This document shows positions 1 through 8,960 of a stretch of 29,456 bases of DNA, piece after piece. The notes beneath the pieces were generated by a model that did no database searches, had not been told where the DNA came from, and saw only the letters and a program-made list of their open reading frames with translations. The number at the start of each line of letters is the position of its first letter. Position 1 is the first letter of the stretch. This stretch comes from Smittium mucronatum (taxonomy: Eukaryota > Kickxellomycota > Harpellomycetes > Harpellales > Legeriomycetaceae): assembly GCA_001953115.1 (NCBI GenBank), contig LSSL01002994.1, positions 1 to 29,456 of the forward strand. The letters are read 5' to 3'. The position numbers and the translations under genes are program-made.

Positions 1-146
1 TCAAAAATATATTTTCTATTTAGATATGAAATAAAAAAAAAAATTAATGTAAATTTTAACAGAATGATTATATAAAATATAATTTATTGGATTAAGCCAC
101 GGTTAGCCTTATTTACCAGTAAATTAATCCAAATGAGTAAACATAT

Positions 147-458
147 GCTAAAAATATTAGATTAAATATGAATTTTAGGTGTAGATAATGTGGCTTTTCC
201 TGTACAGTAAGTGTCTTATTTCTAACCCAAAGATATAAAGATATATATCCCAGCATAGATATTGTTAAAAAATAACACCATATATATTATACTGATTAAT
301 GATTTAAATATCATTATTAATATCTGCTAAAAATATTTATCTTTATGAGTTTTTAGATTGTAAATAATGAGCCATTCCTTTGGCGGGAATTATCTTTTTT
401 TCTAACTTAGTGATACAAAGATTTATCTTCCATATTTGATATTGGTTAAAAAGAATAC
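147..458. repeat. Diverged direct repeat, two units about 178-180 bp apart
   Basis: Unit 1 (147-277) and unit 2 (325-458) share the same order of blocks: GCTAAAAATATT, then a TTTTAG block, GTA(G/A)ATAATG, a CCT-containing stretch, TCTAAC, GATA(T/C)AAAGAT, and GATATTG(G)TTAAAAA. GCTAAAAATA begins at 147 and 325. The AAAG of the ATA(T/C)AAAG block ends at 240 and 420. Coding potential is absent. It may be an old tandem duplication or part of an unrecognised repeat family. The units are too diverged to judge by eye how far they extend. Confidence 0.5.
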
Positions 459-1380
459 AATTCATACCTTAATATTTATGAGTACCTATATATTTACATT
501 TATTACTAAGATTTTAACTTCTTAGTATTTATTTGAGTTAAATTTTTTGCATACCTCATAAATTATTTATTTAGTTATAATAAATGCCAATAAATATACT
601 TTTCCTTTTGATACTTATAAAACATACAATATTTTCATGAGTAAATGATATTTATACTATTTATATATACTAGATTATTATGTAAATTTATTTTCTAAAT
701 AGATACAAATACTGAGCTCAATTTTTTATACATGATACTACTTGTGTGTTTCATATTTTTACTGCATATAAATGAAAAATGATTTCAACTGTCGTATCAA
801 ATATTTATTATTAAGAATTCACAATATTGCGTTGAATATTTAATCTTATTTTAATATGTTACATAAAAAAATATTTATAATAGCAAAATTGTGATATCAA
901 ATATATCATATAATATAATTTTTTTTCCGTTTTATACATATTATTTATAACTAGTTTTCTTATTATTTAAAAATTTTCTAACTTCAAACTATATGAGATT
1001 GATTTCGTCTATTCATATCTGATTTTTATGTCCATCTTATCTTTATAAATTTTTCTAACTAAAAACCTTCACAATTTATACCTATTTAATCTCATTTTTA
1101 CATCAATTTCTCCATCAAATTTTGGCCTCTTTACAGTTTTAAAATTTCTATAATGTTTTTCTTTTTCCAACTAAAATATATATCTAAACAGTTAATTATC
1201 ATATTTTTTGATCAAAAACTAAGTTTCACAATTATTAGTAAATATCATTTACCCTTTAAAATTATTGGACCATAATTGATTCTACGGTATTTTTTTACCA
1301 AATACATCTACCAAATACTCCAATTTTTTGATGTTTGGACGTTTGTAGCCTCCGTTGTATGTGCCATTTTTTTTTATTAT
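459..1380. other. AT-rich stretch with no recognisable gene
   Basis: All six frames are closed at short intervals, and I see no protein motif, RNA gene or clear inverted repeat. The segment holds AT-rich DNA with short A and T runs. At 1251 a CCCTTTAAAA sequence could be a worn left partner of the piggyBac-like end at 1381-1394, but it lacks a TTAA flank and I do not claim it. Confidence 0.6.
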
Positions 1381-1398
1381 GGCCCCTGAAAGGGTTAA
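1381..1398. mobile_element. Orphan piggyBac-like right terminus ending in TTAA
   Basis: GGCCCCTGAAAGGG (1381-1394) is followed directly by TTAA (1395-1398). Read on the minus strand it is TTAA then CCCTTTCAGGGGCC, nearly identical to the left end of the complete mini-element at 1444-1460. A TTAA target flank with a CCC...GGG terminus is the hallmark of piggyBac elements. No convincing left end lies upstream, so this is a solo end or a truncated copy. It could also pair with 1444-1460 as a hairpin of about 17-bp arms. Confidence 0.5.
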
Positions 1399-1443
1399 TG
1401 TACCCTTATCATCGTTTCTTTCGCATAGGTACTCTACCAACTA

Positions 1444-1614
1444 TTAACCCTTTCAGGGCCAATGTTACAAAAAATAACTTATTTTTTATTTAATGTTTTA
1501 GTTAGTTTATGTATTATTTGTATACTATTGGACTAATCACCAATTTAGGCCAATTCAAATATTTAAAATGCGCAAATAGGTGCGAGGAAAATTTTTGGGC
1601 CCGGAAAGGGTTAA
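1444..1614. mobile_element. 163-bp piggyBac-like MITE with TTAA target duplication
   Basis: The element runs from 1448 to 1610 and is flanked on both sides by TTAA (1444-1447 and 1611-1614). The left terminal repeat is CCCTTTCAGGGCC. The right terminal repeat, read inward on the minus strand, is CCCTTTCCGGGCC, differing at one base in 13. Exact TTAA duplication with CCC...GGG termini is known for piggyBac elements. The interior has no reading frame, so it must have been mobilised by a transposase encoded elsewhere. It ends 80 bp upstream of the gag start of the DIRS relic. It could therefore have landed in that element's 5' terminal region. Confidence 0.65.
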
Positions 1615-1693
1615 AGGATTTTCAAGATATAAAGTACTTAAATTAAGCTAAAAAAAAAATTAAATATTTTAATAAGTAAATAACTACATTAAA

Positions 1694-2533
1694 ATGGACG
1701 AGAATGAAATAATGGTATTAAGGGATTTCACCGAAAAAATCGATATTCTAATCATTGACAATGGGCAGATTAGCGAGAGAGTCAACACTCTCCTCAAAGA
1801 GAAGGAACAGCCCTCGAAAACGAGTGACATACATGTCATTTCAAAATTACCGGTTGCCGAACTGATTGTATATCCCGAACTTTTGGAAGACCTGCCGTCA
1901 ATAAATGAGGATTTTTATAAGAAACCTCTCCCCGAAGAAGAGAGAATAGAGGTTATTTACTCTTTTCCGAAAACGAGTGCAATGAAGTACTCGCCACCTC
2001 AGCTGAACGAGACAGCTTCAGCTAGCGTGAAGAAAATAGACGCAACGCTTTACAGAATTCAGGCAGCGATAGTAAAAGTAAACAGACTGATAGACTTTTT
2101 CGTACACCGAAGGATACAAGAAAACCCGGGTATGGATGAAGAAGAAAAAGTACTGGTGTTTGAAGACACCATGAGAGTACTACTTGCGGATTTGACAACC
2201 GCCGCATCCCAAGGAAGGATCTATGACCTTCATAAAGGAATGGACCTTCCAGGGAGACCGTTCCAATGAATAAAAGGAACTCCAGATATGCTAATGGATT
2301 CCAAGCGCCTCGAGGAGCTCATAGAAGCTAAAAAGCCAACCAAAAAGCTCGGAGTCAGAAAGCCCTTTCGAGGGCGCCAACAGGGGTACGTTAACTACGA
2401 AGTTAATAGCTCGACCCCTGCCACGGCGCAAATTACTAGTGCCACCATGGCCATAAAGGAAACAAACCCCAACACCAGCAACGCAAGACGGGATTTTCGG
2501 GGGCGCGAACGGGGCAGAGGGAGGGGGAAATAG
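1694..2533 (+). pseudogene. DIRS Gag-like ORF1 with one in-frame TGA
   Basis: The ATG at 1694 opens 191 codons to a TGA at 2267-2269. The same frame then continues without another stop to TAG at 2531-2533, giving about 280 codons with a single interruption. The N-terminal part is acidic and charged. The C-terminal part is basic, with FRGRQQ near 2370 and a terminal RGRERGRGRG tract, typical of nucleic-acid-binding Gag tails of DIRS elements. The continuation after the TGA (KRLEELIEAKKP, then KPFRGRQQ) looks like ordinary Gag sequence, so the TGA lies inside the gene. A nonsense mutation is the simplest reading, with readthrough or stop reassignment less likely. It overlaps the start of the reverse transcriptase frame, as is usual for DIRS ORFs. 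The exact Gag family was not checked by search. Confidence 0.75.
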
Positions 2534-4440
2534 ATGCCTCATCAATACTCCCAGTGGAGGGATGCCTCTCAATATTCAGAAAAGCTTGTGAAAAGCTCAC
2601 AAACAAACGCTGGATCCGTAACATCATGGAGAAGGGGTTCAAATTGCTGTTCAGGAAGTTGAATCCAGAAAGCCGCTCGCTCAAATTGGCAGAAAATCTA
2701 AGTACCGAGTTTGTTGGAAAAATCTCCGCCTTCTTGGGGACTTTTTGGCAAACTTATTACTTAGATTTTATGCCAGCTTAAGAGAGCCTGGCGCCGCGGC
2801 AACAAGAGACGGGGTGTTCACGGGCCCCCCGTTGGCAAATTTCCCGCACCAATACAAGCCGAAGATAAAAAGGGAGGTAAGAAAGGCTATCACAGAAGAA
2901 TTAGCAACGTTTTTAGCCAAAAACTCAATAAAAGAATTACGATCGAGGAGCCTGGAATTCTAAAGCAATCTTTTCTGTATTCCCAAGAAGACGGGAGATC
3001 TACGCCAGGTATTAGACTTAAGGAAATTGAAAACCCATGTTCAACAGCGGAGCTTCAAAATGAAATCACTCACGTCGATATGCAAGATGATTTCCCGAAA
3101 AGACTACCTGACGTCGATAGATCTACAGGATGCTTTTCTAAATATTTTAATACAGGAAAAATGCAGGAAGTGTCTCAAATTTCAATGGAATGGGATATAA
3201 TTCCGGTTCCGAGTTATCCCCTTTGGGCTTTCTGTCAACCCACTGATATTTACAAAGATACTCCGTTCTGTTATCAATTGGGAAAGAAAGAGAGGAATTA
3301 AAATCGCTGCATATTTGGAAGACATTATTGTCATTGCCGAGAACAAGGACCGTTGTCAACCTGACACCAAAAGAGTAATATAGAAGCTGAAAGAGCCTGT
3401 ATTCCTTGTGGAGGAATCAAAATCTTCACTCGTAAACAAGCTGATAATCAAACACTTTGATATGGATATCAATACCCGTTCTATATAGCTGAAAGTTCCA
3501 AAAGACAAGGTTCTGGATCTTAGGAGAGAAGCTTCGAAGCTAATTTCCAAAGGAATGACTACACTAAAAGCACTTGCTACATTTATAGGCAAGGCTCGAG
3601 CAATAAGAGTAGCCCTTTTTCCTGGTCGCTTAATGTTCAGAAGAATACTGGAACAGAAGAATCAGCAACTTTCAAAAAACTCAAACCGGTCCTCAACTGT
3701 AAATATCAAAAAGGAGGCAGAACAGAATTTTATATAGCGGAGAGACCAGCTCAAGGCATGGAACGGTCACTCTTTTTTTCCAGAGAACCCCGAGCATGAA
3801 ATATTTACAGATGCCAGCGACACAGCTAGGGGAGTTTTGTGGGATTCCAGTCCTACTCCGGTACTTGGCGTGGACTAGAATAAACTCTACACATCAATGC
3901 CAAAGAGTTTTTGAGTGTATTCTACGCACTCCAACTCCAGAATTTTGTAAGTCGCTCTGTATAAGTCTATTCAGACAACAATACCACGTTGGCATACATG
4001 AAGAATTTTGGAGGAAATACTTCTTCAAAATTGCTGAAGATTTCGAAGGAAATCTGGAATCACTGCCTGCAGACCAACACACAGCCGCAAATGACTTATG
4101 TTCCCACATACTTTAATCCTGCAGACGCTCCCAGCAGATTGAGCTTTCAAACAGAATGGTACATCTCCAAAACAATCTTTACCAGGACTACCTCAATCTA
4201 CGGTCTCCACGCCGTATATCTGTTTGCAACAAAACTGAACAGCAGGGCTGTCAATTACTACAGTTGTTAACAAGACCAAAGAGCAGTAAATCTCAACTGC
4301 TTAGCTCACATTTGGTTACAATGAACAAGCCCTTACTGTTGCGTCCCGTGGAATCTGATTCCACAAGTGATTAAAAAGATAAAGAGGAAGATATTAAAAA
4401 TGTCACTAATCACCCCCTTTTAGACCTCGGCAATATTGTA
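2533..4440 (+). pseudogene. DIRS reverse transcriptase and RNase H, inactivated
   Basis: Three frame segments make up this block. The N-terminal part is at 2533-2781. A second frame runs from about 2745 to 3880 with stops at 2961, 3198, 3381, 3486, 3735 and 3876. A third runs from about 3886 to 4440 with stops at 3962, 4268, 4322 and 4421. Visible reverse transcriptase motifs are IPKKTGDLRQVLDLRKLK near 2975-3030, the palm aspartate in TSIDLQDAF (3111-3137), and IPFGLSVNP near 3220. The catalytic box reads YLED (3312-3323) where YxDD is expected, so one metal-binding aspartate is a glutamate. The RNase H part shows FTDASD near 3800, NAKEF near 3900, YSDNNTTLAYM near 3970 and YVPTYFNPADAPSR at about 4097-4138. 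It is followed by the LFATKLNS block and VPWNLIPQVIKKIK typical of DIRS polyproteins. The product would copy element RNA into DNA. This copy cannot. Confidence 0.85.
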
Positions 4441-5618
4441 ACCGGATTTTCTGGAGATAATGAAACAACAAACAATACTACATCAAGCAACAGCAGTAGT
4501 TCCAGACCCCAAAAGCGAAAAATATCCGCTATCAGTGAACAAGAGTTGGAGCCTGGTTATATGGAGGCTCGGCGGAGTATCCTTCAAAACCAAGGTCTCT
4601 CTGAAATCCCAATTAGAATCATGGTCCCTAATCAGAGAGGAAAAAAAAAAGAAAAAGTAGAAACTCTGCTATAAAGCATGGATTTATAGATTGGTTAAAT
4701 GAGAACAACCAGCTAAGCCCATAAAATACCATTTAATTAATTAACTATTTTGATGAAGTATATGCATCAAGAAAATTAAACATTAATACCCTAAAAAAAT
4801 ACAAATAAGCTATTGCTCAGCTATATAAAAACGAAAAGAAATATATTAACACAGAAAAATCGAATAAATTTATTAAAAATACAGAAGAAATGTCAATTAA
4901 ATTCTTTGTTGGGTTTAAAATTGATATTGCACCTATAATGAATCATTTAGACAAATTAGGTCCAACTAGAAGTTTAGACGTAAAAGATTTGACATCCAAG
5001 ACTTTTTGGATGATTTCAATATGTGATTTCATGCGATCCAGCGACCTACATAGAATTGAAGACAAGAGAGAATAAATCAAAGATTCGTATTTCAACTTTG
5101 TAATCATTTCTCCAAAGGATTAAGCGCCAAGAAAGACCAATAGAAAGGTCCTGCAAGATCATGACACATAAAAACAATATACTATGTCAAGTTCTCTCTT
5201 GAAAACGTACAAAGAAAGAATTGCTAGTGTTCCTTGTATCAGACCTCATACTAATGATAGTAATATGGAAATAAGCCATCTATTCAGATTTATTAAAGAC
5301 CACAGTAAACCTCTATCAGTTTACAGTATCTCTAGAAATTTTAAGTCTACCGCTAGTATGATTATTAATAACGAGGATAAAATACCAAAAGCAAGAGCAG
5401 TAGGAGCCGACTTAGCTTCTGATGCAGGAATTACAGCAGATACGATTATTTCACAAGATTTCTGGCCCGGAATTGAGATGTTTGATAACTACTATCGACT
5501 CTCAAGAGTTATTAATATTAATATCACAGTAGATAATGACTCTGAAGTAACTAAATATATCTCCTCTCTGAGATATAATTTAAATATTAATCGAGCTCTA
5601 AAAGCGAGAATTAATTAA
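4414..5618 (+). pseudogene. DIRS tyrosine recombinase, frameshifted, C-terminal domain open
   Basis: The N-terminal part lies in one frame (about 4414-4671), with a serine-rich stretch, QKRKIS and then QGLSEIPIRIMVPNQRGK. Near 4665 it shifts into a second frame that holds the rest to the TAA at 5616-5618, interrupted at 4722, 4734, 4806, 5073, 5121 and 5169. The core-binding part includes YFDEVYASRKLNINTLKKYK and AIAQLYKNEKKY. The catalytic domain shows the first arginine in FMRSSDLHRIE (codon 5034-5036), the second in PKARAVGADLA (codon 5394-5396), a tryptophan where a histidine is more usual, and a candidate nucleophile tyrosine in FDNYYRLSR (5490-5495). Residues from 5184 to the end form an uninterrupted 144-codon frame. 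The enzyme integrates circular element DNA. From memory the sequence is closest to DIRS recombinases of early-diverging fungi. Confidence 0.85.
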
Positions 5619-5880
5619 TATTATAAGATGGGAGGAGATGTATTTAGTACCACACACTTAATATCCATCTATTCAATGCGAAAAGATAATAAGGATATAT
5701 TAATGTGTACTTTACATCATATAATAGAAAATTTTTAGTTTAAGTAATTCTATTTTAGAATTGTAAAATTTTATAATTTGTAGATTCTATTTCTATCCAA
5801 TAAAGATGATAACACTAAATATATCTCCCCTCATCGTATAATATTGATTAATGCTCACTTTTAGAGCTCTATTAATATTT
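5582..5880. repeat. 67-bp inverted repeat covering the recombinase C terminus
   Basis: The left arm (5582-5648) and the reverse complement of the right arm (5814-5880) align without gaps over 67 bp with eight mismatches, five of them transitions. The left arm holds the last 12 codons and stop of the recombinase plus about 30 bp of 3' flank. The right arm repeats this in opposite orientation after a spacer of about 165 bp. DIRS elements carry inverted terminal repeats and an internal complementary region near their 3' end, and this may be what is left of that structure. It could also be a fragment of a second inverted copy. Confidence 0.7.
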
Positions 5881-6962
5881 AAACAAACGTATTTAATCAT
5901 TTTCAATATATTTTACTTATTATCAAGCCGATTTAGTTAAACCAAGCAAGTTTCTATATTTTTCACATTCTAAAATTTTTTTCTAGTTAAGCCAAAGCCA
6001 TACTTCACCGATTAGAGTAATTATCTACGGCAGTGTCAGGACTAATGGTATACTACCAATTTACATACTGGAAATTTTATATAATTTTTTACCAATAAAT
6101 AGAAATAATTAAGATTTAAATTTTTTGATACATAATTTTAAGAAATAAAAAAATTTAATTTACCGATAAAATATTAATTATGTAAAGCGGTAGGTAGAAA
6201 AAGTAGACAAAATTATATTATAGTATATGTCGACTTAGTTTTTTTACATGCTTAGCTCAAGCAAATAAATAGAGTTCATTTTTTAACATTTTACAGATAC
6301 CAAATAGTAGGAAAAATTCATTTAACTTTTTCATTTGATAAAAATACATGCTTATAAATTTGCTTCCATTTGCTTATATTAAGTGGCTATATTTGAAAAA
6401 TTCAGCTAATGTTTTTGGTGGGCTATTGGGAGAAATTATGTATGTGAATTAACGATAATAAAAAAATATTGGCCCATAAATGGGAGATTTTTTTAAATAC
6501 CGGATTTTTTTTTACTACTTAAACCATTGGCTACAAAAAAAATATGTCATTTTCAAACTAATACAAATGAAAAAATATTTTCTCTAATAGATTTTCAAAA
6601 TTTTGCCAATAGATTATTTCTTTTTATAATTTTATATTATAGACCAAGCAACAATTTTTTAATTGTTCTTAACTATGTATTTTATAATTAGGAAAGTAGT
6701 AAAAATTTATTAGGGAAGTGTCTGCTCTCAAAGATAATATCCCAAATAAAATAGGTGTAGATTTTCCAAAAATGTAAACATCGTGAAGTTTATTCAACAT
6801 TTAGAGAAATACTAACCAAACAAAGTCCATATTAAGTTAATGAAAATTTTGTTTTAGCCTATAGATTTTTTTAAAAAAATTAGAAATTTCTAGATTATAA
6901 TATTTGTTGCGGAATTATTTGAAATTCAGACTTAAGTGTATATAAACTGTATGCAAATAGGC
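5881..6962. other. AT-rich stretch with no recognisable gene
   Basis: No frame here shows sustained coding character and no RNA gene is visible. The first few hundred bases (to about 6060) are slightly richer in G+C and may include the outer end of the DIRS relic, but I could not match them to its left flank. Confidence 0.55.
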
Positions 6963-7001
6963 ATGGTACCATCTACGGTAGGGGTCTGTCTTAAGTCCGC
7001 A
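6963..7001. mobile_element. Terminal-inverted-repeat-like end next to a perfect palindrome
   Basis: The sequence at 6973-7001 begins CTACGGTAGGGG and ends TCTGTCTTAAGTCCGCA. It matches the reverse complement of 11148-11175 at 23 of 28 aligned positions with one gap, so the two face each other. A 10-bp perfect palindrome, ATGGTACCAT, abuts it at 6963-6972. In an AT-rich setting this GC-containing match is unlikely to be chance. It is either the left end of an element of about 4.2 kb or a solo fragment of the family seen at 11088-11175. Confidence 0.5.
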
Positions 7002-7979
7002 TATAAAAAAAAGCTGAAATTTTTATTGTTATTGTTAGCTCAAATTTTTTAGTAAATATTATCGGATTTCTCAGAACTTAATTTCCAAAAAATCAAAATT
7101 CTACTCGCTATATTTGAAAATAGTTAACCATTCGGTTATATTAATCGAAATTTAGATGGAATTTGAAATTCATTTGTGCTAAATGATTTTTATTGTTGTT
7201 AATGGCCAATAAAAAAATGGAAAAATTATATGAGTACCTTTCTAGGTATATTAGCATTTATTCTCCTATAAAATCAATTATAAGATTATGAATTTAAGCA
7301 TATGAATAGAAAAAGGTTATTTAATATTAGTCACCAAATTTACATCAGAAAAACTAGAATTATTTATAAAAATCAATTTTTTCTAAAAATACCCTTATTT
7401 AACCCAATATTTCCAAAATTTTGTTACATAAAGCGCATTTTTATCCACATCTGTTTACAAATCGCCCACCGATATTTAGAAATTTCCAATATTTCATAAT
7501 GTCGATTTAATTGGCTTGAATAAATTTTTTAAATATTTTTTTGGATCGAAAAAAGCCCGAAAATTAAAATATATCTATAAGAAGTTAAAAGTATTAGAAC
7601 AGGCTGTTTAAAAAAAAAAATTCGTGTAAAAAGACACCAAAATAATTGATAAAAAAAATTATTGCTTATTTGATGTTTGAATTTCCATAATCAATAAAGC
7701 GATATAAAAAAAAAAACTACAGAATATATTTATTTATTTATACAAATATTTGTATATATGGTGTGAATAAATTAATACCCAATTTTATAAATATTCTTTT
7801 AACCTATTAACTTTAAAATTTTAAAAAAATGAGTACTTCTAGAATAACTTGGATTTAATTCATCTATAGCGATCATATAAATATTAAAACAGCATGAGGG
7901 TCAAAAAATCAAGATTTTTGAAAAAGCTCAAAAACACTATTTATTACTGCAAAAATTTCAAAAATTTCGCTTTTTCAGG
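7002..7979. other. AT-rich stretch with no recognisable gene
   Basis: A 65-codon open frame at 7302-7499 is made almost only of I, F, K, N and Y codons and shows no motif, so I treat it as chance. The rest is A/T runs and short AT repeats. It may be the left interior of the putative element bounded by 6973 and 11175. Confidence 0.5.
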
Positions 7980-8960
7980 TAATATTAGAGTTGAAGGATA
8001 TTATGGAAAGAGAGAAAAATATTACTGCTTTGAAAAAAAATTTTGAATATGTATTGGCACTTATCAAGTTTGCATCAAAAGCAAGGTTATATAGTATAAA
8101 TTGGATGTATTTAATCCATATCAAATTAAAAAAAGCTCAAAACTGATAAAATATTAGTATATAATAAAAAAAACTTCCATAAGAGGAAAATAAAACCAGA
8201 AATACATTTTAAAAAAAACAAATAACCACAACTATGCTTGAAAAAAAGTGCAAGTAATTGATAAAACCATAAAATCCGTCTGAAACTTATGTTTTTAATT
8301 ATTTAGCTATCCCGGATGACATCAAAGTGATGGTAATTTCTGATAAAATTTTCACTTATCTTTCAAAAGCCGTTAATATTCATTTGGGTTTAACCTTTAG
8401 TCTAATTAAAGGTATATATCTAGTAATATTAGCAGGTATTATATATATATATAAATCATTTTTACTAATAGCAATTACTGTAGTAAGCAAGGATAATACA
8501 TAAAATTTTATCTAGATAATAAAAAATCTTTTAGACCAATCGGGAAAAAAATGGGTTTAGATTTAACTTGTGATAGTATTTTTGCTGATTCTGCACATCA
8601 AATAACAAAATACTTGATATTTTTTCACAGAATATCAAAAGAACCAATTGCTGGTTTCATTCCTCAAAAAACATAAAAGAAATATTAGGGAAGAGAAAAG
8701 AGAGTTTTGAAGAATATAATACCAAGACATATGCAAAATACAACTTAGTGCTAAAAAGGATGTATTTGATCTTTCAAAAAAATTAATAAAATATCTAAAA
8801 AAAATAGAAGTTGGTATGGAGGGTACTGTGTTTTTGGGACTTATACTAAAAAATCTTTGGAAAGGTTTAATAGAACATTAAAAGAAAACTTTGCAAGATA
8901 TTTCGTATCAGAAATATTGAAATTTCTAAAAATATCATCAATGATCCTGAAACTTTTTAA
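7980..8960 (+). pseudogene. Relic of an IS4-like (DDE_Tnp_1-type) transposase
   Basis: Several frame fragments in the same direction give a plausible decayed transposase. At 7980-8150 a frame with one shift reads VLALIKFASKARLYSINWMY. At 8277-8512 a stop-free stretch includes the possible first acidic site in IPDDIKVMVISDKIF, then VNIHLGLTFSLIKG. At about 8520-8680, after another shift, it reads GKKMGLDLTCDSIFADSAH, with the aspartate of ADSAH at 8587-8589, followed by KEPIAGFIPQK. This resembles the aDxaY...yL...PIIxxNPR signature of PF01609 enzymes. At 8812-8950 it reads YTKKSLERFNRTLKENF, matching the R/KxxxExxFxxLK block, with the glutamate at 8860-8862. Such enzymes cut and paste DNA with a DDE triad. 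The family call rests on motif order only, and related IS5/PIF families are possible. Confidence 0.5.

Larger units (their letters stand above)
1694..5880 (+). mobile_element. Degenerate DIRS-type tyrosine-recombinase retrotransposon
   Basis: Three coding blocks follow each other on the plus strand: a Gag-like frame with an arginine/glycine-rich tail (1694-2533), a reverse transcriptase plus RNase H block (2533-4440), and a tyrosine recombinase (4414-5618). Reverse transcriptase combined with a tyrosine recombinase, and no aspartic protease or DDE integrase, defines the DIRS order; these elements integrate through a circular intermediate. Base composition is clearly richer in G+C than the surrounding DNA. 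Many stops and frame changes show it is dead. The outer ends are not certain. The right limit is set at the end of the second inverted-repeat arm, and no matching left terminal repeat was found before the gag start. Confidence 0.85.

Noticed and set aside
2022..2684. Minus-strand open frames at 2022-2207, 2291-2572 and 2436-2684
   Set aside because: They lie antisense to the Gag and reverse transcriptase frames, whose motifs are clear on the plus strand, and show no motif of their own.
3147..4109. Minus-strand open frames at 3147-3359, 3356-3592 and 3894-4109
   Set aside because: They are antisense shadows of the reverse transcriptase and RNase H block.
3080..4116. Plus-strand frames at 3080-3301 and 3796-4116
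   Set aside because: They are alternative frames of the decayed polymerase; the conserved motifs sit in the neighbouring frames.
7302..7499. Open frame of 65 codons rich in I, F, K and N
   Set aside because: No recognisable motif, and the residue content is what AT-rich DNA gives by chance.
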